Shown here in pieces: positions 1 to 8,458 of a stretch of 59,164 nt of DNA. The stretch comes from Spirochaetales bacterium. GTDB lineage: Bacteria > Spirochaetota > Spirochaetia > SZUA-6 > JAFGRV01. Under the pieces are notes generated by a model. It worked only from the letters and a program-made list of their open reading frames with translations. It did no database searches and was not told the origin of the DNA. The translations under genes were made by a program, and so were the position numbers. Within the stretch, counting starts at the first letter, position 1. Every line of letters begins with the position of its first letter. Location: positions 1 to 59,164 of the forward strand of contig JAFGQK010000084.1 in the NCBI GenBank assembly GCA_016935735.1, read 5' to 3'.

Positions 1-105
1 GCAATAAAAATGCTGAAACGGGGGGATTCGGTAGAGGATGTTATGGAAGTTACCGATTTATCCCGGGAAGAGGTACTGGCTATTAAGGAGGAGATGGATT
101 CTTAG
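1..105 (+). CDS. C-terminal tail of Rpn-family (PD-(D/E)XK) recombination-promoting nuclease/putative transposase, partial
   Basis: The open frame enters from the left edge in frame 1 and stops at TAG 103-105. The 34 visible residues include MLKRGDSVEDVMEV and LSREEVLAIKEEMDS. This is the typical end of Rpn-family proteins, where a short helical region follows the nuclease domain. The catalytic domain lies outside the window, so activity cannot be judged. Family assignment rests on recall of this tail motif only. Such genes are often multicopy in spirochaete and other environmental genomes. Confidence 0.6.
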   Translation, partial: AIKMLKRGDSVEDVMEVTDLSREEVLAIKEEMDS

Positions 106-179
106 AAACGGAATGATGCTGGTAATTTCGGATGATCTGGCAGGAACTATAAAAATTCATGAAAAATTTGCAACCCCTT

Positions 180-461
180 ATGCTATTATAAGGAATTATT
201 TTTGATACAGTCCGGAAGTACATCCACGCTGGCATGGTTTGCGAAAAATTTGTTGGCGGGAATTACTGGCCGGCAAAGTAACCTGAAACAATCCGCGTCA
301 GTGATACCATCGCATGTATGGCCGGGGGAATTGCACAGGCTTATTACAAAGAAATACCAGGTAAAATTGTAGAGAAAGTAAAATATGTATTGGATATTCA
401 ATTAAAAACAATACTGTTAAAAGCAGAAAGATTATTTGCAATAAAGTATAAAATTATATGA
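180..461 (+). pseudogene. Decayed ADP-ribosylglycohydrolase-like fragment
   Basis: From 300 to the TGA at 459-461 the frame reads SDTIACMAGGIAQAYYKEIP and then a helical tail. This resembles the C-terminal metal-binding motif of the ADP-ribosylglycohydrolase (DraG/ARH) family, where a Ser/Asp-Asp-Thr segment is followed by a glycine-rich helix. Upstream there is no start, and stops break every frame (for example TGA near 207 and TAA near 281). The rest of a roughly 250-300 residue enzyme is missing. I read it as a remnant, not a gene. Family assignment is by recalled motif. Confidence 0.5.
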
Positions 462-465
462 TACG

Positions 466-1707
466 TTATTCTTCTTCACTTAAAAACAATTTATTAAAAC
501 ATGCATCCATCCATGGCTGGATTTCCACATAATAAAGATTAAGAGACATTAAGAACGCAAGCAATGCATCCCTGTAGGCTCCTTTGAAAAATAGAATCTG
601 TCCAAGGTAAAAATAAGACCGTGCTTCCACCTCTTCTGAATGTTTGATTTTAAGATAATCCCTGAGTTGTTGTTCCGCTTTATAGTAGAGTCCGCCGGAA
701 AAATATTCTGAAATAATCTTTTGTAATATTGAAGATTCCCCGCCCGTATTCCCTGCAGAATCAACAGGAAGAATAACCGGTTCCATTATAATATCTTCCT
801 GCTGGACCTTAACGCTTGAAAGTACTTTTTCAATAGCCTTTTTTGTATCATCACTGATCTTTCTTTGTTCCGGCAGATATGAAGAAACAGAAGAAATGAT
901 ACTCTTCCCGGATTCAATATCGGAAATAAGATCCAGATAGGGGAGTGGAAATGAACGTTTTGTTGCAGGTTCTTTCAGAACCGAATCATCCTTTACAGGA
1001 ATCATCACAGGGCTTTTTAATGAATTTTGACCGGGGACTATGTCAATAGTTCCTATTTTTACAAGACCGGCATCAAGGACTGCATAATAATACTGGATTC
1101 CGGAAACAGGATAATCGATATACTTGTAGGAAAAATCTTTCAGTGCAACAGGTGTTATTGTCTGGAGAAGGCTGTCTTCGTCCACAATCCGGCTGGTACT
1201 TCTGTAAAGGAGAAGGGGCCGTGACGGTTTTGAACTCTGGAAAGTGATGATGATCGAAGTATCCGATACCTCTGCTTTCAAATTCGTAATCTTTGTTGCC
1301 CGTTCTTCCTCTGGTGTTACATCAACGATTCTCACTCCGGTAACGGTTTTATTTCTATAATGAGCAAACACCTTGTGGACAACACCTTTCGTGTCCTGGA
1401 TAAGGACTGCATAATAATATTCTTTTGTATCCTCCGGCGAGTCGACATATGATTCATTTGATATATCGGCAATCATAAGAAGCTGGGCAAGACCGAGATT
1501 CTTTTCCGTTATTTCCTGTGTATACCGGTAAATAAGAATTTTCCCCCTGATTCCTTCCGGGCTTTTCCAGGTAAGGACAATACTCATTTCATTTACTTCT
1601 GCATTTATCCTGGAGACAAAAGGGGAAAGAGTTTCTTCCTGTCCGAACACAGGACTTGTCAGAAATAGAAGAATAACAAGTATAATAGTGATCTTCCTGA
1701 TAATCAT
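466..1707 (-). CDS. Secreted protein with fibronectin-III-like domains and C-terminal TPR, function unknown
   Basis: This 413-residue protein begins with a clear signal peptide: basic MIIRK, then a hydrophobic run ending in SPVFGQ. Two fibronectin-III-like segments follow, at roughly residues 30-125 and 140-235, each with a Trp or Phe strand and a YYYAV motif. A charged linker and a TPR-like helix pair (about 335-400, YYKAEQQLRDYLKIK and YFYLGQILFFKGAYRDALLAF) close the protein. It is probably periplasmic or envelope-associated. An in-frame GTG at 1719 would add four residues, but the AGGAGGG just upstream is then only about one base away; ATG at 1707 is more natural. It diverges from the PKD-protein gene. 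Confidence 0.75.
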   Translation of the reverse strand: MIIRKITIILVILLFLTSPVFGQEETLSPFVSRINAEVNEMSIVLTWKSPEGIRGKILIYRYTQEITEKNLGLAQLLMIADISNESYVDSPEDTKEYYYAVLIQDTKGVVHKVFAHYRNKTVTGVRIVDVTPEEERATKITNLKAEVSDTSIIITFQSSKPSRPLLLYRSTSRIVDEDSLLQTITPVALKDFSYKYIDYPVSGIQYYYAVLDAGLVKIGTIDIVPGQNSLKSPVMIPVKDDSVLKEPATKRSFPLPYLDLISDIESGKSIISSVSSYLPEQRKISDDTKKAIEKVLSSVKVQQEDIIMEPVILPVDSAGNTGGESSILQKIISEYFSGGLYYKAEQQLRDYLKIKHSEEVEARSYFYLGQILFFKGAYRDALLAFLMSLNLYYVEIQPWMDACFNKLFLSEEE

Positions 1708-1841
1708 TTCCTTACTCACATCCCTCCTGTCCTTCTAATCTCTGGTCCTCTTCTTCTTTCTCGGCCTGTTTGTATTTTATCAATAGAGTGCTATTATTAT
1801 AAGTATAATACGTATAGATTTTTTTTTCTATATAAGTATAG

Positions 1842-1884
1842 ATTGAATAGATTGAATAAATTGAATAGATTGAATAGATTGAAC
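1842..1884. repeat. 9-bp tandem repeat, ATTGAATAG, about 4.7 copies
   Basis: Copies start at 1842, 1851 (last base changed to A), 1860 and 1869, with a partial copy to 1884. The array lies in the leader between the divergent secreted-protein genes, about 65 bp before the PKD-protein ATG. A minus-strand reading frame across it gives a repetitive YSI-type peptide, which is a by-product of the repeat. Confidence 0.9.
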
Positions 1885-1949
1885 ATAAGGAGAATATATA
1901 GTATAAAGAAAGGGGATAGTTGCTATTATATTCATCCAAAGGAGTTATT

Positions 1950-3602
1950 ATGAAAAGACAATACGTTTTTTTATTTATATTTCTAATTGTTTCCGGGGCA
2001 TTGTCTGGACAGGACTGTACTGCCCGGTTTACTTACAGTATCATCAATAAAATAAAGAACTCGGTAATGATCAAGTTTACAAGTACCATGAAGGGATCAG
2101 CAAAGTATTTGTGGGATTTCGGGGACGGAATAAATTCCGATCTGCAACACCCTGTACATACCTATATTATCACATCAAAAAAGGATTTTACCGTTACCTT
2201 AAAGGTGACTTCGGGGGGGTGTTCTGACAAAGAGACCCAGACCTTGAGTTTTTCCGATGAAGATTGTTCTGCTGCATTTACTTATGAGGTGATAAAGAGT
2301 GATAAAAACAGTGCAGATGTACGATTTACCGTCTCTGAACCTGTTCCTTCTGCCTCATACCGGTGGAGTTTCGGGGATGGCAAAGGAACCAAGAAAATGA
2401 ATCCGACCCACAGGTACAAAGTGAGTGGTGAAAAAAAGTTCACGGTAAAGTTGACAGTAAAAGCGGGCAGTTGTGAGGATAAAAAGGTCCAGGTCATCAC
2501 CCTTAAGACTTCTGAGCCTGAACCTGCGCCTGAACCTACGCCTGAACCTGCGCCCACAGAAATTTGCACGGCTGATTTTATCTATGAAGCTATAAGCATA
2601 GCCCCGAGCAGGGCTACTGTCCGCTTTACAAGCAAGATGGGGGATGCTTCCAAATATGAATGGTCTTTTGGTGATGGAAAGAATTCCACCGATAAGAATC
2701 CTGTTCATGTTTATGTTATTATTGCAAAAAAGGTATTTGAGGTGACTCTTTCTGTTGTAAAATCCGGATGTACGGATAAGAAGACGAAAACCATCACTAT
2801 CGGGGAAACAGGCGAGGTTGCGAAAGTTGAATGTTCTGCTGATTTTTCCTTTGAAATAAAAAAATACCAGGGTAATGGTGGGGTAGTACAGTTTACCAGT
2901 GCAATGACAGGGGCTTCTTCCTATAAATGGGATTTTGGCGATGGGCATACTTCTATGGATAAAAATCCATCTAATGTATTTGATTTATCAAAGACCCGTA
3001 TCTATACTGTTACCCTGGAAGTGAAAAAAGATACATGTACCGATAAAAAAACGAAAAAAGTGGAGTTTCCTGGTGATATGGAATCACCTGGTGAAAAGAA
3101 ATCCGAATGTACTGCAGAATTCAGTTATACTATTATTCGCCAGGATAATACAAAAGGCCTGGTCCAGTTCGCCTCCGGTCTTGCCGATTCCCTTGCAGTA
3201 TTTGACTGGGATTTCGGGGATGGAATCAAATCCGCCAAGAAAAATCCTGTTCATACCTATGACATTACATCAAAGCAGCAGTTTCAGGCAGTATTAAAAG
3301 TAACAAAAGGCGGGTGTTCAGATACGCAGAAACAATTGATTGATTTCAAAAAAGGCTTATGCACAGCCGAATTCACCGTGAAAATTGTGTATAATGATGG
3401 AAACAAAGCAAGGGTGGAAGTAACCTGTAAAGCGAGTACACCCGATGCAGATTTTACCTGTAATTTCGGTGATGGAACAATCTCAAAAGAATGGAATCCT
3501 GTTCATACCTACAATATTGCACTTAAAAAGAAGTATACCATTACCTTAAGAGTGAGAAAAGGTGATTGTGATGATCAGTCAGAACAGGGGATCAGCTTTT
3601 AA
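1950..3602 (+). CDS. Secreted six-PKD-repeat protein
   Basis: The 550-residue product has a signal peptide (about residues 1-20, ending GALSG) and six PKD-type beta-sandwich repeats of about 85-99 residues. Their FGDG motifs lie near residues 57, 141, 240, 329, 422 and 506. Every repeat opens with a Cys followed by an Ala-containing strand and ends with a second Cys-Asp/Glu, suggesting one disulphide each. The Trp before FGDG is Cys in the sixth repeat. A Pro-Glu linker separates repeats two and three. PKD domains usually mediate surface or carbohydrate interaction; no catalytic domain is present. ATG 1950 follows AAAGGAG at 1938; the upstream TTG at 1920 has no such site. Confidence 0.85.
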   Translation: MKRQYVFLFIFLIVSGALSGQDCTARFTYSIINKIKNSVMIKFTSTMKGSAKYLWDFGDGINSDLQHPVHTYIITSKKDFTVTLKVTSGGCSDKETQTLSFSDEDCSAAFTYEVIKSDKNSADVRFTVSEPVPSASYRWSFGDGKGTKKMNPTHRYKVSGEKKFTVKLTVKAGSCEDKKVQVITLKTSEPEPAPEPTPEPAPTEICTADFIYEAISIAPSRATVRFTSKMGDASKYEWSFGDGKNSTDKNPVHVYVIIAKKVFEVTLSVVKSGCTDKKTKTITIGETGEVAKVECSADFSFEIKKYQGNGGVVQFTSAMTGASSYKWDFGDGHTSMDKNPSNVFDLSKTRIYTVTLEVKKDTCTDKKTKKVEFPGDMESPGEKKSECTAEFSYTIIRQDNTKGLVQFASGLADSLAVFDWDFGDGIKSAKKNPVHTYDITSKQQFQAVLKVTKGGCSDTQKQLIDFKKGLCTAEFTVKIVYNDGNKARVEVTCKASTPDADFTCNFGDGTISKEWNPVHTYNIALKKKYTITLRVRKGDCDDQSEQGISF

Positions 3603-3648
3603 GGGCAATTTATAACATGGCTACGCAAACTATTTAATGAAAAAAGTG

Positions 3649-3718
3649 GAACCACCGGTTACACTGATTGCACCGATTGATTAAATCTGATTAAATCTGA
3701 TTAAATCAGTGTAATCTC
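3649..3718. repeat. Dispersed palindromic repeat, family A, with three TGATTAAATC units in its loop
   Basis: The outer arms TTACACTGATT (3659-3669) and AATCAGTGTAA (3704-3714) are perfect inverted complements. Between them TGATTAAATC occurs three times (3678, 3688, 3698). The flanking GGAACCACCGG resembles the outer edge of related elements at 39543-39642 and 46691-46760. Non-coding. Confidence 0.6.
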
Positions 3719-3764
3719 GATATAATTACAAATATGAATAGATCCACGAACTCATGCTATTATT

Positions 3765-3842
3765 GATTTCCCGGTATATGATGAAATTATTACAGAAATC
3801 AAAGCGGAAGATATCTTACAAAGGAAGATGAAGTATAAATAA
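3765..3842 (+). pseudogene. Short C-terminal remnant, possibly of a GxxExxY-type PD-(D/E)XK protein
   Basis: A 25-codon stretch reads DFPVYDEIITEIKAEDILQR and ends at TAA 3840-3842. The pattern of a hydrophobic strand, then I-x-E-I-K-A, is like the nuclease-fold core of GxxExxY proteins. There is no start codon or upstream domain, and the call is weak. It may be chance. Confidence 0.2.
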
Positions 3843-3935
3843 TAAGCAGTTTAAAAAGTAGTAAGAAAAAGGTAGGATTATTCATAAATTTTGGGGAACT
3901 ATCATTAAAGTTCAAACTATTTATATACTAAATGG

Positions 3936-3970
3936 AAAAATCTGCGAAATCGGTGTCATCTGTGGTTTCT
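3936..3970. repeat. Half copy of dispersed repeat family A
   Basis: This segment matches the right arms inside flhB (39609-39643) and after fliA (46728-46762): a run of A, ATC, a variable block, ATCGGTG or ATTGGTG, then ATCTGTGGTTT. The left arm is absent. It sits in the gene-poor region before the mraZ promoter. Confidence 0.6.
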
Positions 3971-4108
3971 TTAAAAATATCGGAATTCCTGGACAGATAA
4001 AAATATCAATTTTCCATACCACGATTAACTTAAGCATGATTGCTATACATATGTGTAGTTCTTCCCCAAAAAAAGACTAAATTTGTTTGAATTTATAAAA
4101 AAATATTA

Positions 4109-4136
4109 TTGACAATTTAAAAAGATAGGATATTAT
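4109..4136 (+). promoter_or_regulatory. Probable sigma-70-type promoter of the mraZ division cluster
   Basis: TTGACA at 4109-4114 and TATTAT at 4131-4136 are separated by 16 bp in an AT-rich context. Initiation would fall near 4143, just before the MraZ box array and about 48 bp before the mraZ start. Assigned by consensus only. Confidence 0.6.
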
Positions 4137-4147
4137 AGGATTAATAG

Positions 4148-4182
4148 TGGGAAAAAGTGGGAATATTTAGGAAAAAGTGGGA
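4148..4182 (+). promoter_or_regulatory. MraZ operator: four boxes at exact 10-bp spacing
   Basis: TGGGA occurs at 4148, 4158 and 4178, and the near-match TAGGA at 4168, so four boxes recur every 10 bp. MraZ is known to bind short direct TGGG-type repeats with about 5-nt spacers upstream of its own gene, which matches this array. It lies just downstream of the predicted transcription start, and the last box overlaps the ribosome binding site (GGGAG at 4179-4183). Binding here would fit autorepression of the division cluster. Confidence 0.75.
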
Positions 4183-4190
4183 GAGATGGT

Positions 4191-4622
4191 GTGATAACTG
4201 GGGAATACAGGTATTCTCTGGATGATAAAAGCAGATTAATGATCCCGGTAAAAATGAGGAGTGAGATAAATGGAAATATCCTTATCTTAACCCGCGGGGC
4301 GGAAAAGTGTCTGTGGTTGTTTCCGCCGGAAGAATGGCAGATTTTTTCGGAAAACCTTATCACATCCACCTCTATTTATGAGAAAAAGGGCAGGCTTATC
4401 CGGCGGAGGATCATTTCCCCTGCCCAGGAAGTGGAAGTGGACAAGAACGGCAGGATCATCATCCCTTCTACGATGAGGGAATATGCCCAGCTGAAAAAGG
4501 AATGCATTATCCTTGGCCAGGGAAAATCCATAGAGGTCTGGGATGATGAATTATATAAAGAGTATTGCATGGAAAATGAACCGGAGTTCCATGAAGCATT
4601 TGAGGAACTTGGTAAAATTTAG
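4191..4622 (+). CDS. mraZ: Transcriptional regulator MraZ
   Basis: The 143-residue protein matches the usual MraZ length, with two AbrB-like halves. The first begins GEYRYSLDDKSRLMIPVKMR and the second has VEVDKNGRIIIPSTMREYA; both carry the D-x-K/N-x-R-x-x-I/M-P DNA-binding motif. MraZ forms an oligomeric ring that binds direct repeats upstream of mraZ and tunes expression of the division and cell-wall cluster. The start is GTG 4191, with GGGAG at 4179-4183. It is the first gene of the cluster and lies directly behind the box array at 4148-4182. Confidence 0.93.
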   Translation: MITGEYRYSLDDKSRLMIPVKMRSEINGNILILTRGAEKCLWLFPPEEWQIFSENLITSTSIYEKKGRLIRRRIISPAQEVEVDKNGRIIIPSTMREYAQLKKECIILGQGKSIEVWDDELYKEYCMENEPEFHEAFEELGKI

Positions 4623-4638
4623 GAATTTGTTATAGAAT

Positions 4639-5622
4639 ATGGTGCTGGTATCTGAAATGGGTAAAAAGATGTATATTCATACTCCTGTTTTATTGGAAAG
4701 GATTCTTGAATATGTAAAGCCGGTAAAATCCGGGAGTCTCTTTATTGATGCAACCCTTGGCGAAGGGGGGTATTCAGAGCGTTTCTTAACAGAGTTTCCC
4801 GGTATCCAGATTATCGGTATAGAACGTGATCCGGAAATCCTTGAAATTGCCAGGAAAAGACTCGGCAGGTTCGGGGAGCGGGTTATGTTGTTTCATATGT
4901 GGTTTGATGATTTTTTTAACGCGTATGAGCAGCTTGTTCAGACAGACCCGGACAGGATCATCTTTGATCTCGGCATCTCACGGTTTCACTACGAGGTGAG
5001 TGGCCGGGGATTTTCCTTTACGGAAGAACAGCCCCTTGATATGAGGCTTTCCGGGGAACTTACCCTTTCTGCCTGCGATATTGTCAATACATATCCGGAA
5101 GAAAAGCTTTCACTGCTGTTCAGGGACTTTGGGGAGGAACGGTTTGCCCGCCGGATTGCCCGGGCTATTGTTTATAATAGAAAAAAGAAACCGGTTAAGA
5201 CCAGCAGGGCTCTTGCGGAAATCATTAATAAAGCGATCCCGAAAGAGGGAAGGCGTGCGTTGAAAATTAATCCTGCAACCAGGTGCTTCCAGGCATTGAG
5301 GATTGCAGTGAATTCCGAACTCGAGCGTCTTGAGAACGGACTTGAGGCAGCATTCAAAATTCTTGTAAAAGGAGGCCGGATGGGTGTTGTCTCCTATCAT
5401 TCACTGGAGGACAGGATAGTAAAGCGGTTCTTTAAAGAAAAAAAATCTTCATGTACATGTCCGCCGGATTGGCCGATTTGTCAATGTAGAGGGGTGAGTG
5501 AAGCAGAGATACTCACCACAAAGCCCGTACAGCCGGAAGCAGAAGAAATACATAAAAACAGGGCATCACGAAGTGCAAAACTGCGGGTTATTGAAAAAAT
5601 CGTTCCCCGGGAGGCAGTATGA
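4639..5622 (+). CDS. rsmH: 16S rRNA (cytosine-1402 N4)-methyltransferase RsmH
   Basis: The 327-residue protein begins its conserved part with MYIHTPVLLERILEYV, then the SAM-binding motif DATLGEGGYSERFL (about 37-50). The family motifs FDLGISRFHYE, NPATRCFQALRIAVN and GGRMGVVSYHSLEDRIVKRFF follow in order. A Cys-rich stretch (CTCPPDWPICQCRG) precedes the usual RASRSAKLRV end. RsmH methylates C1402 of 16S rRNA. The ATG at 4639 has only a weak AGGAA at 4621; ATGs at 4657 and 4669 are alternatives and would trim six or ten residues. It overlaps ftsL by ATGA. Confidence 0.95.
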   Translation: MVLVSEMGKKMYIHTPVLLERILEYVKPVKSGSLFIDATLGEGGYSERFLTEFPGIQIIGIERDPEILEIARKRLGRFGERVMLFHMWFDDFFNAYEQLVQTDPDRIIFDLGISRFHYEVSGRGFSFTEEQPLDMRLSGELTLSACDIVNTYPEEKLSLLFRDFGEERFARRIARAIVYNRKKKPVKTSRALAEIINKAIPKEGRRALKINPATRCFQALRIAVNSELERLENGLEAAFKILVKGGRMGVVSYHSLEDRIVKRFFKEKKSSCTCPPDWPICQCRGVSEAEILTTKPVQPEAEEIHKNRASRSAKLRVIEKIVPREAV

Positions 5623-5897
5623 AGAAATTAATTATTATTATCCTTACCTGTATTGTTCCGCTTATGCTTTTTCTTGAGGTGTGGGGAGTATTTTTAAATC
5701 AAAAACTTTCAATTGATATCAAGGAGCTTGAAGAAGAACAAAACGAATGGCTTGAGGAAAATAAAAAACTTATTACAGCCATTGCTGTATACAGTTCGCC
5801 GGAAAGAGTGGAAAAGGTAGTGAACGAAGAACTCGATTTAAAAAAAATCGATCCGGGTAATATCATGAAAATAATACTTGTTGGAAGTAAGGAGTAA
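5619..5897 (+). CDS. ftsL: FtsL-like division protein
   Basis: This 92-residue protein has one N-terminal membrane segment (about residues 4-22), followed by a coiled coil rich in Glu, Leu and Asn (about 27-60). A short tail, VEKVVNEELDLKKIDP, resembles FtsL/DivIC ends. FtsL joins FtsB and FtsQ and activates septal FtsW-FtsI. Sequence is poorly conserved in this family, so the call leans on size, topology and its place right after rsmH. Its ATG overlaps the rsmH stop, implying translational coupling. Confidence 0.8.
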   Translation: MKKLIIIILTCIVPLMLFLEVWGVFLNQKLSIDIKELEEEQNEWLEENKKLITAIAVYSSPERVEKVVNEELDLKKIDPGNIMKIILVGSKE

Positions 5898-5905
5898 AAA
5901 GGGTT

Positions 5906-7321
5906 TTGACAGGACTTAAGCAGGAAGCGCTGTTTACCATAGAAGAACTCATCAATTGTGCAGGCGGGAAAGCTGTTTTTCTCCCGGACAGGGTCCATCC
6001 GGTCTGTTCTTTTGTTATTGATTCAAGAAAAGCGGAAGAATCCTCTCTTTTTGTTCCCCTTAAAGGCGAACATACCGATGGTCATGAATTTCTTGCCCAT
6101 GCGGTATCGGGGGGTGCACGGGCACTTTTTGTTGCAGAAGCTATCTGGCAGATCCGGAAAAATCAGATTCTTTTTGATCTGAAAGACTCGGAAGTTTCAA
6201 TTATTATGGTAAAAGATCCGTTAAAAGCGTTCCAGGATTGTGCAAGGGTCTATCTGAACAGGTTTTCTTCCCTTTGCCGGATAGGGATTACCGGGAGTAA
6301 TGGCAAGACGACCACAAAAGAAATTACTGGTTCGATCCTGTCGCAAAAGGGCAAGACATTAATAAACCAGGGGAATTTGAACTCCGAGATCGGTCTTCCC
6401 CTTTCCGTATTCCGGGTTCAACCGGACCACCACTTTGGGGTATTTGAAATGGGAATGAATCATAAAGGCGAGATGGATATCTTGAGCGATATAGTAAAGC
6501 CTGATGCAGCGGTAATCACCAATATCGGTGTTGCACATATAGGTATTCTTGGTTCAAAGGATGCGATTGCAGGGGAAAAGAAAAGAATTTTTACCCATTT
6601 TAATGGAAACCAGACAGCATATATATATGAAGATGAACCGTATTTTTCCTTTCTTTCCAAAGGAGTGAAAGGCAGGATCATCCCGTACGGACTTAAGAGT
6701 ACAAAAGGATTTACAGGATATGAGGACCGGGGCCTGGATGGTATGACCATCAACTGGGAGGGGTTCCGGGTCCTTTTTCCTTTGTTCGGATTTCATAATC
6801 TGCTTAATGCCCTTGGGGCACTTACCCTTGCCCGGGAACTGGGGATCGGGAACCGGGAAATAATCGATGGTCTTGAAGGGGTAACACCGCTTTTCGGAAG
6901 ATCCCAGGTAGTAAAAGGCAGGATCACGATTATCCAGGATTGTTATAATTCAAATCCCGATTCGGTAAAGGAAGCCCTGGAGTTCCTTGGCACTGTCAGC
7001 TGGAAAGGAAGAAGGATTGCGGTCCTTGGAAGTATGCTCGAGCTTGGGAGAGAAAGCGAGAATGCCCATTTACAGATTCTGCATGATAAGCAAATCCTGC
7101 ATCTGGACAGGCTTTATTTATTCGGTCCGGAGTTTGAAAAACCCTGGTCTGTCTATTTGAAAGGAAAGAAGGATATTCATAGTTTCTGGACAGATGACTT
7201 TTCTTCTTTAGTAAAGGAATTAAAAGAAAATGTACAGGAAGGAGATCTCCTCCTGTTAAAAGGCTCACGGGGCATTGAACTTGAACGTCTGGTCCCGGAG
7301 TTGAGAACAGGAAAAAGGTGA
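5906..7321 (+). CDS. murF: UDP-N-acetylmuramoyl-tripeptide-D-alanyl-D-alanine ligase MurF
   Basis: A 471-residue Mur ligase. The N-terminal substrate domain carries FVIDSRKAEESSLFVPLKGE (about 32-51). The ATP loop GITGSNGKTTTKE lies near 127, and EMGMNHKGEM, NIGVAHIG and DCYNSNPDSVKEAL follow as in MurF. It adds D-Ala-D-Ala to the UDP-MurNAc tripeptide in the cytoplasm. The start is TTG 5906, preceded by AAGGAG at 5889-5894 inside the end of ftsL; no nearer ATG keeps the domain. murE, which usually sits between ftsL and murF, is not here. Confidence 0.95.
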   Translation: MTGLKQEALFTIEELINCAGGKAVFLPDRVHPVCSFVIDSRKAEESSLFVPLKGEHTDGHEFLAHAVSGGARALFVAEAIWQIRKNQILFDLKDSEVSIIMVKDPLKAFQDCARVYLNRFSSLCRIGITGSNGKTTTKEITGSILSQKGKTLINQGNLNSEIGLPLSVFRVQPDHHFGVFEMGMNHKGEMDILSDIVKPDAAVITNIGVAHIGILGSKDAIAGEKKRIFTHFNGNQTAYIYEDEPYFSFLSKGVKGRIIPYGLKSTKGFTGYEDRGLDGMTINWEGFRVLFPLFGFHNLLNALGALTLARELGIGNREIIDGLEGVTPLFGRSQVVKGRITIIQDCYNSNPDSVKEALEFLGTVSWKGRRIAVLGSMLELGRESENAHLQILHDKQILHLDRLYLFGPEFEKPWSVYLKGKKDIHSFWTDDFSSLVKELKENVQEGDLLLLKGSRGIELERLVPELRTGKR

Positions 7322-7333
7322 GGGGGAAATTGA

Positions 7334-8413
7334 GTGTTTTATAAATTTCTTTATCCGCTGGTAAAATATTTTTCCGTATTCAATATATTCCGGTACATCA
7401 CCTTCAGGGCAGCTTATGCGGCGATTACTGCGCTGCTCATCTCTTTTCTTTTCGGTCCTTTGCTTATACGCCAGCTGAAAAAACTGAAAGTGGGCCAGGA
7501 AATAAGGGAAGATGGCCCCCGGACCCATCTGGTAAAATCGGGTATTCCCACGATGGGGGGAATACTCATCATTCTTTCGGTGATTATCTCGGTACTCCTC
7601 TGGCAGGATATTGATTCGCTTTATACATGGATTCTTATCCTGGCTGCAACCGGATTCGGATCAATCGGGTTTATTGATGATTATATCAAGTTTATTAAAA
7701 AGGATTCAGGGGGATTACAGGCCCGGTTCAAACTTATCGGCCAGTTTATCTTTTCATTCATTATTGTGCTTATCCTTTACCTGGGTAAAACTGACCATAC
7801 GACATATCTCTATATTCCTTTTATAAAAATGCCCGTCCTCGATCTTTCTTTTTTTTACATTCCTGTTTCCATCATACTGCTCATGGGATATTCCAATGCA
7901 GTCAATTTTACCGACGGACTTGATGGTCTTGCCTCGGGACTTGTTATTTTCGTTGGCATTACCTTTTCTATCCTCTCATACCTTACCGGGAGGGTGGATA
8001 TGGCAGAATACCTTAATATCCCGTACATAGAAGGAAGTGGCGAGATTACCATTATCTGTGCTGCTTTAATCGGTGCAAGCGTGGGCTTTCTCTGGTTCAA
8101 TACGCATCCTGCTGAAATAATGATGGGGGATACGGGGAGTCTTTCCCTTGGCGGTGTAATCGGTGTAATCGCGCTTATTATAAAAAAAGAGATTCTTTTA
8201 ATTATTACCGGGGGGGTATTTGCCCTGGAAATACTCTCTGTCATTATCCAGATTGTCTCGTTTAAATTAACAGGAAAAAGGGTATTTAAAATGGCCCCCC
8301 TTCATCATCATTTTGAATTAAAGGGGTGGAAGGAAAGCAAAATTGTTATACGGTTGTGGATACTCGGGGGGCTTTTTGCCCTTTTGAGTTTATCCACATT
8401 GAAAATTCAATAG
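7334..8413 (+). CDS. mraY: Phospho-N-acetylmuramoyl-pentapeptide transferase MraY
   Basis: The 359-residue polytopic protein has about ten membrane helices and the MraY signatures: GIPTMGGILI, IGFIDDYIKF (Asp pair), NAVNFTDGLDGLASG, FNTHPAEIMMGDTGSL and PLHHHFELKGW. It transfers phospho-MurNAc-pentapeptide to undecaprenyl phosphate to make lipid I. The start is GTG 7334, after AGGGGG at 7321; it lies 12 bp after murF. Length and motif order are normal. Confidence 0.97.
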   Translation: MFYKFLYPLVKYFSVFNIFRYITFRAAYAAITALLISFLFGPLLIRQLKKLKVGQEIREDGPRTHLVKSGIPTMGGILIILSVIISVLLWQDIDSLYTWILILAATGFGSIGFIDDYIKFIKKDSGGLQARFKLIGQFIFSFIIVLILYLGKTDHTTYLYIPFIKMPVLDLSFFYIPVSIILLMGYSNAVNFTDGLDGLASGLVIFVGITFSILSYLTGRVDMAEYLNIPYIEGSGEITIICAALIGASVGFLWFNTHPAEIMMGDTGSLSLGGVIGVIALIIKKEILLIITGGVFALEILSVIIQIVSFKLTGKRVFKMAPLHHHFELKGWKESKIVIRLWILGGLFALLSLSTLKIQ

Positions 8414-8458
8414 ATAAAGCGGTTTTTTAAAGACTGTTTTAAAAAAGGATGTAAGCAG

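Noticed and set aside
1842-1884. CRISPR array
   Set aside because: The 9-bp units are contiguous with no spacers. The same applies to 20837-20875 and 44199-44270.
1712-1939. Minus-strand frame with repeated YSI peptide
   Set aside because: It is the translation of the 9-bp tandem repeat; no ribosome site or homology.
2282-2569. Minus-strand frame with Gly-Ser repeats
   Set aside because: Shadow of the Pro-Glu linker in the PKD protein on the other strand.
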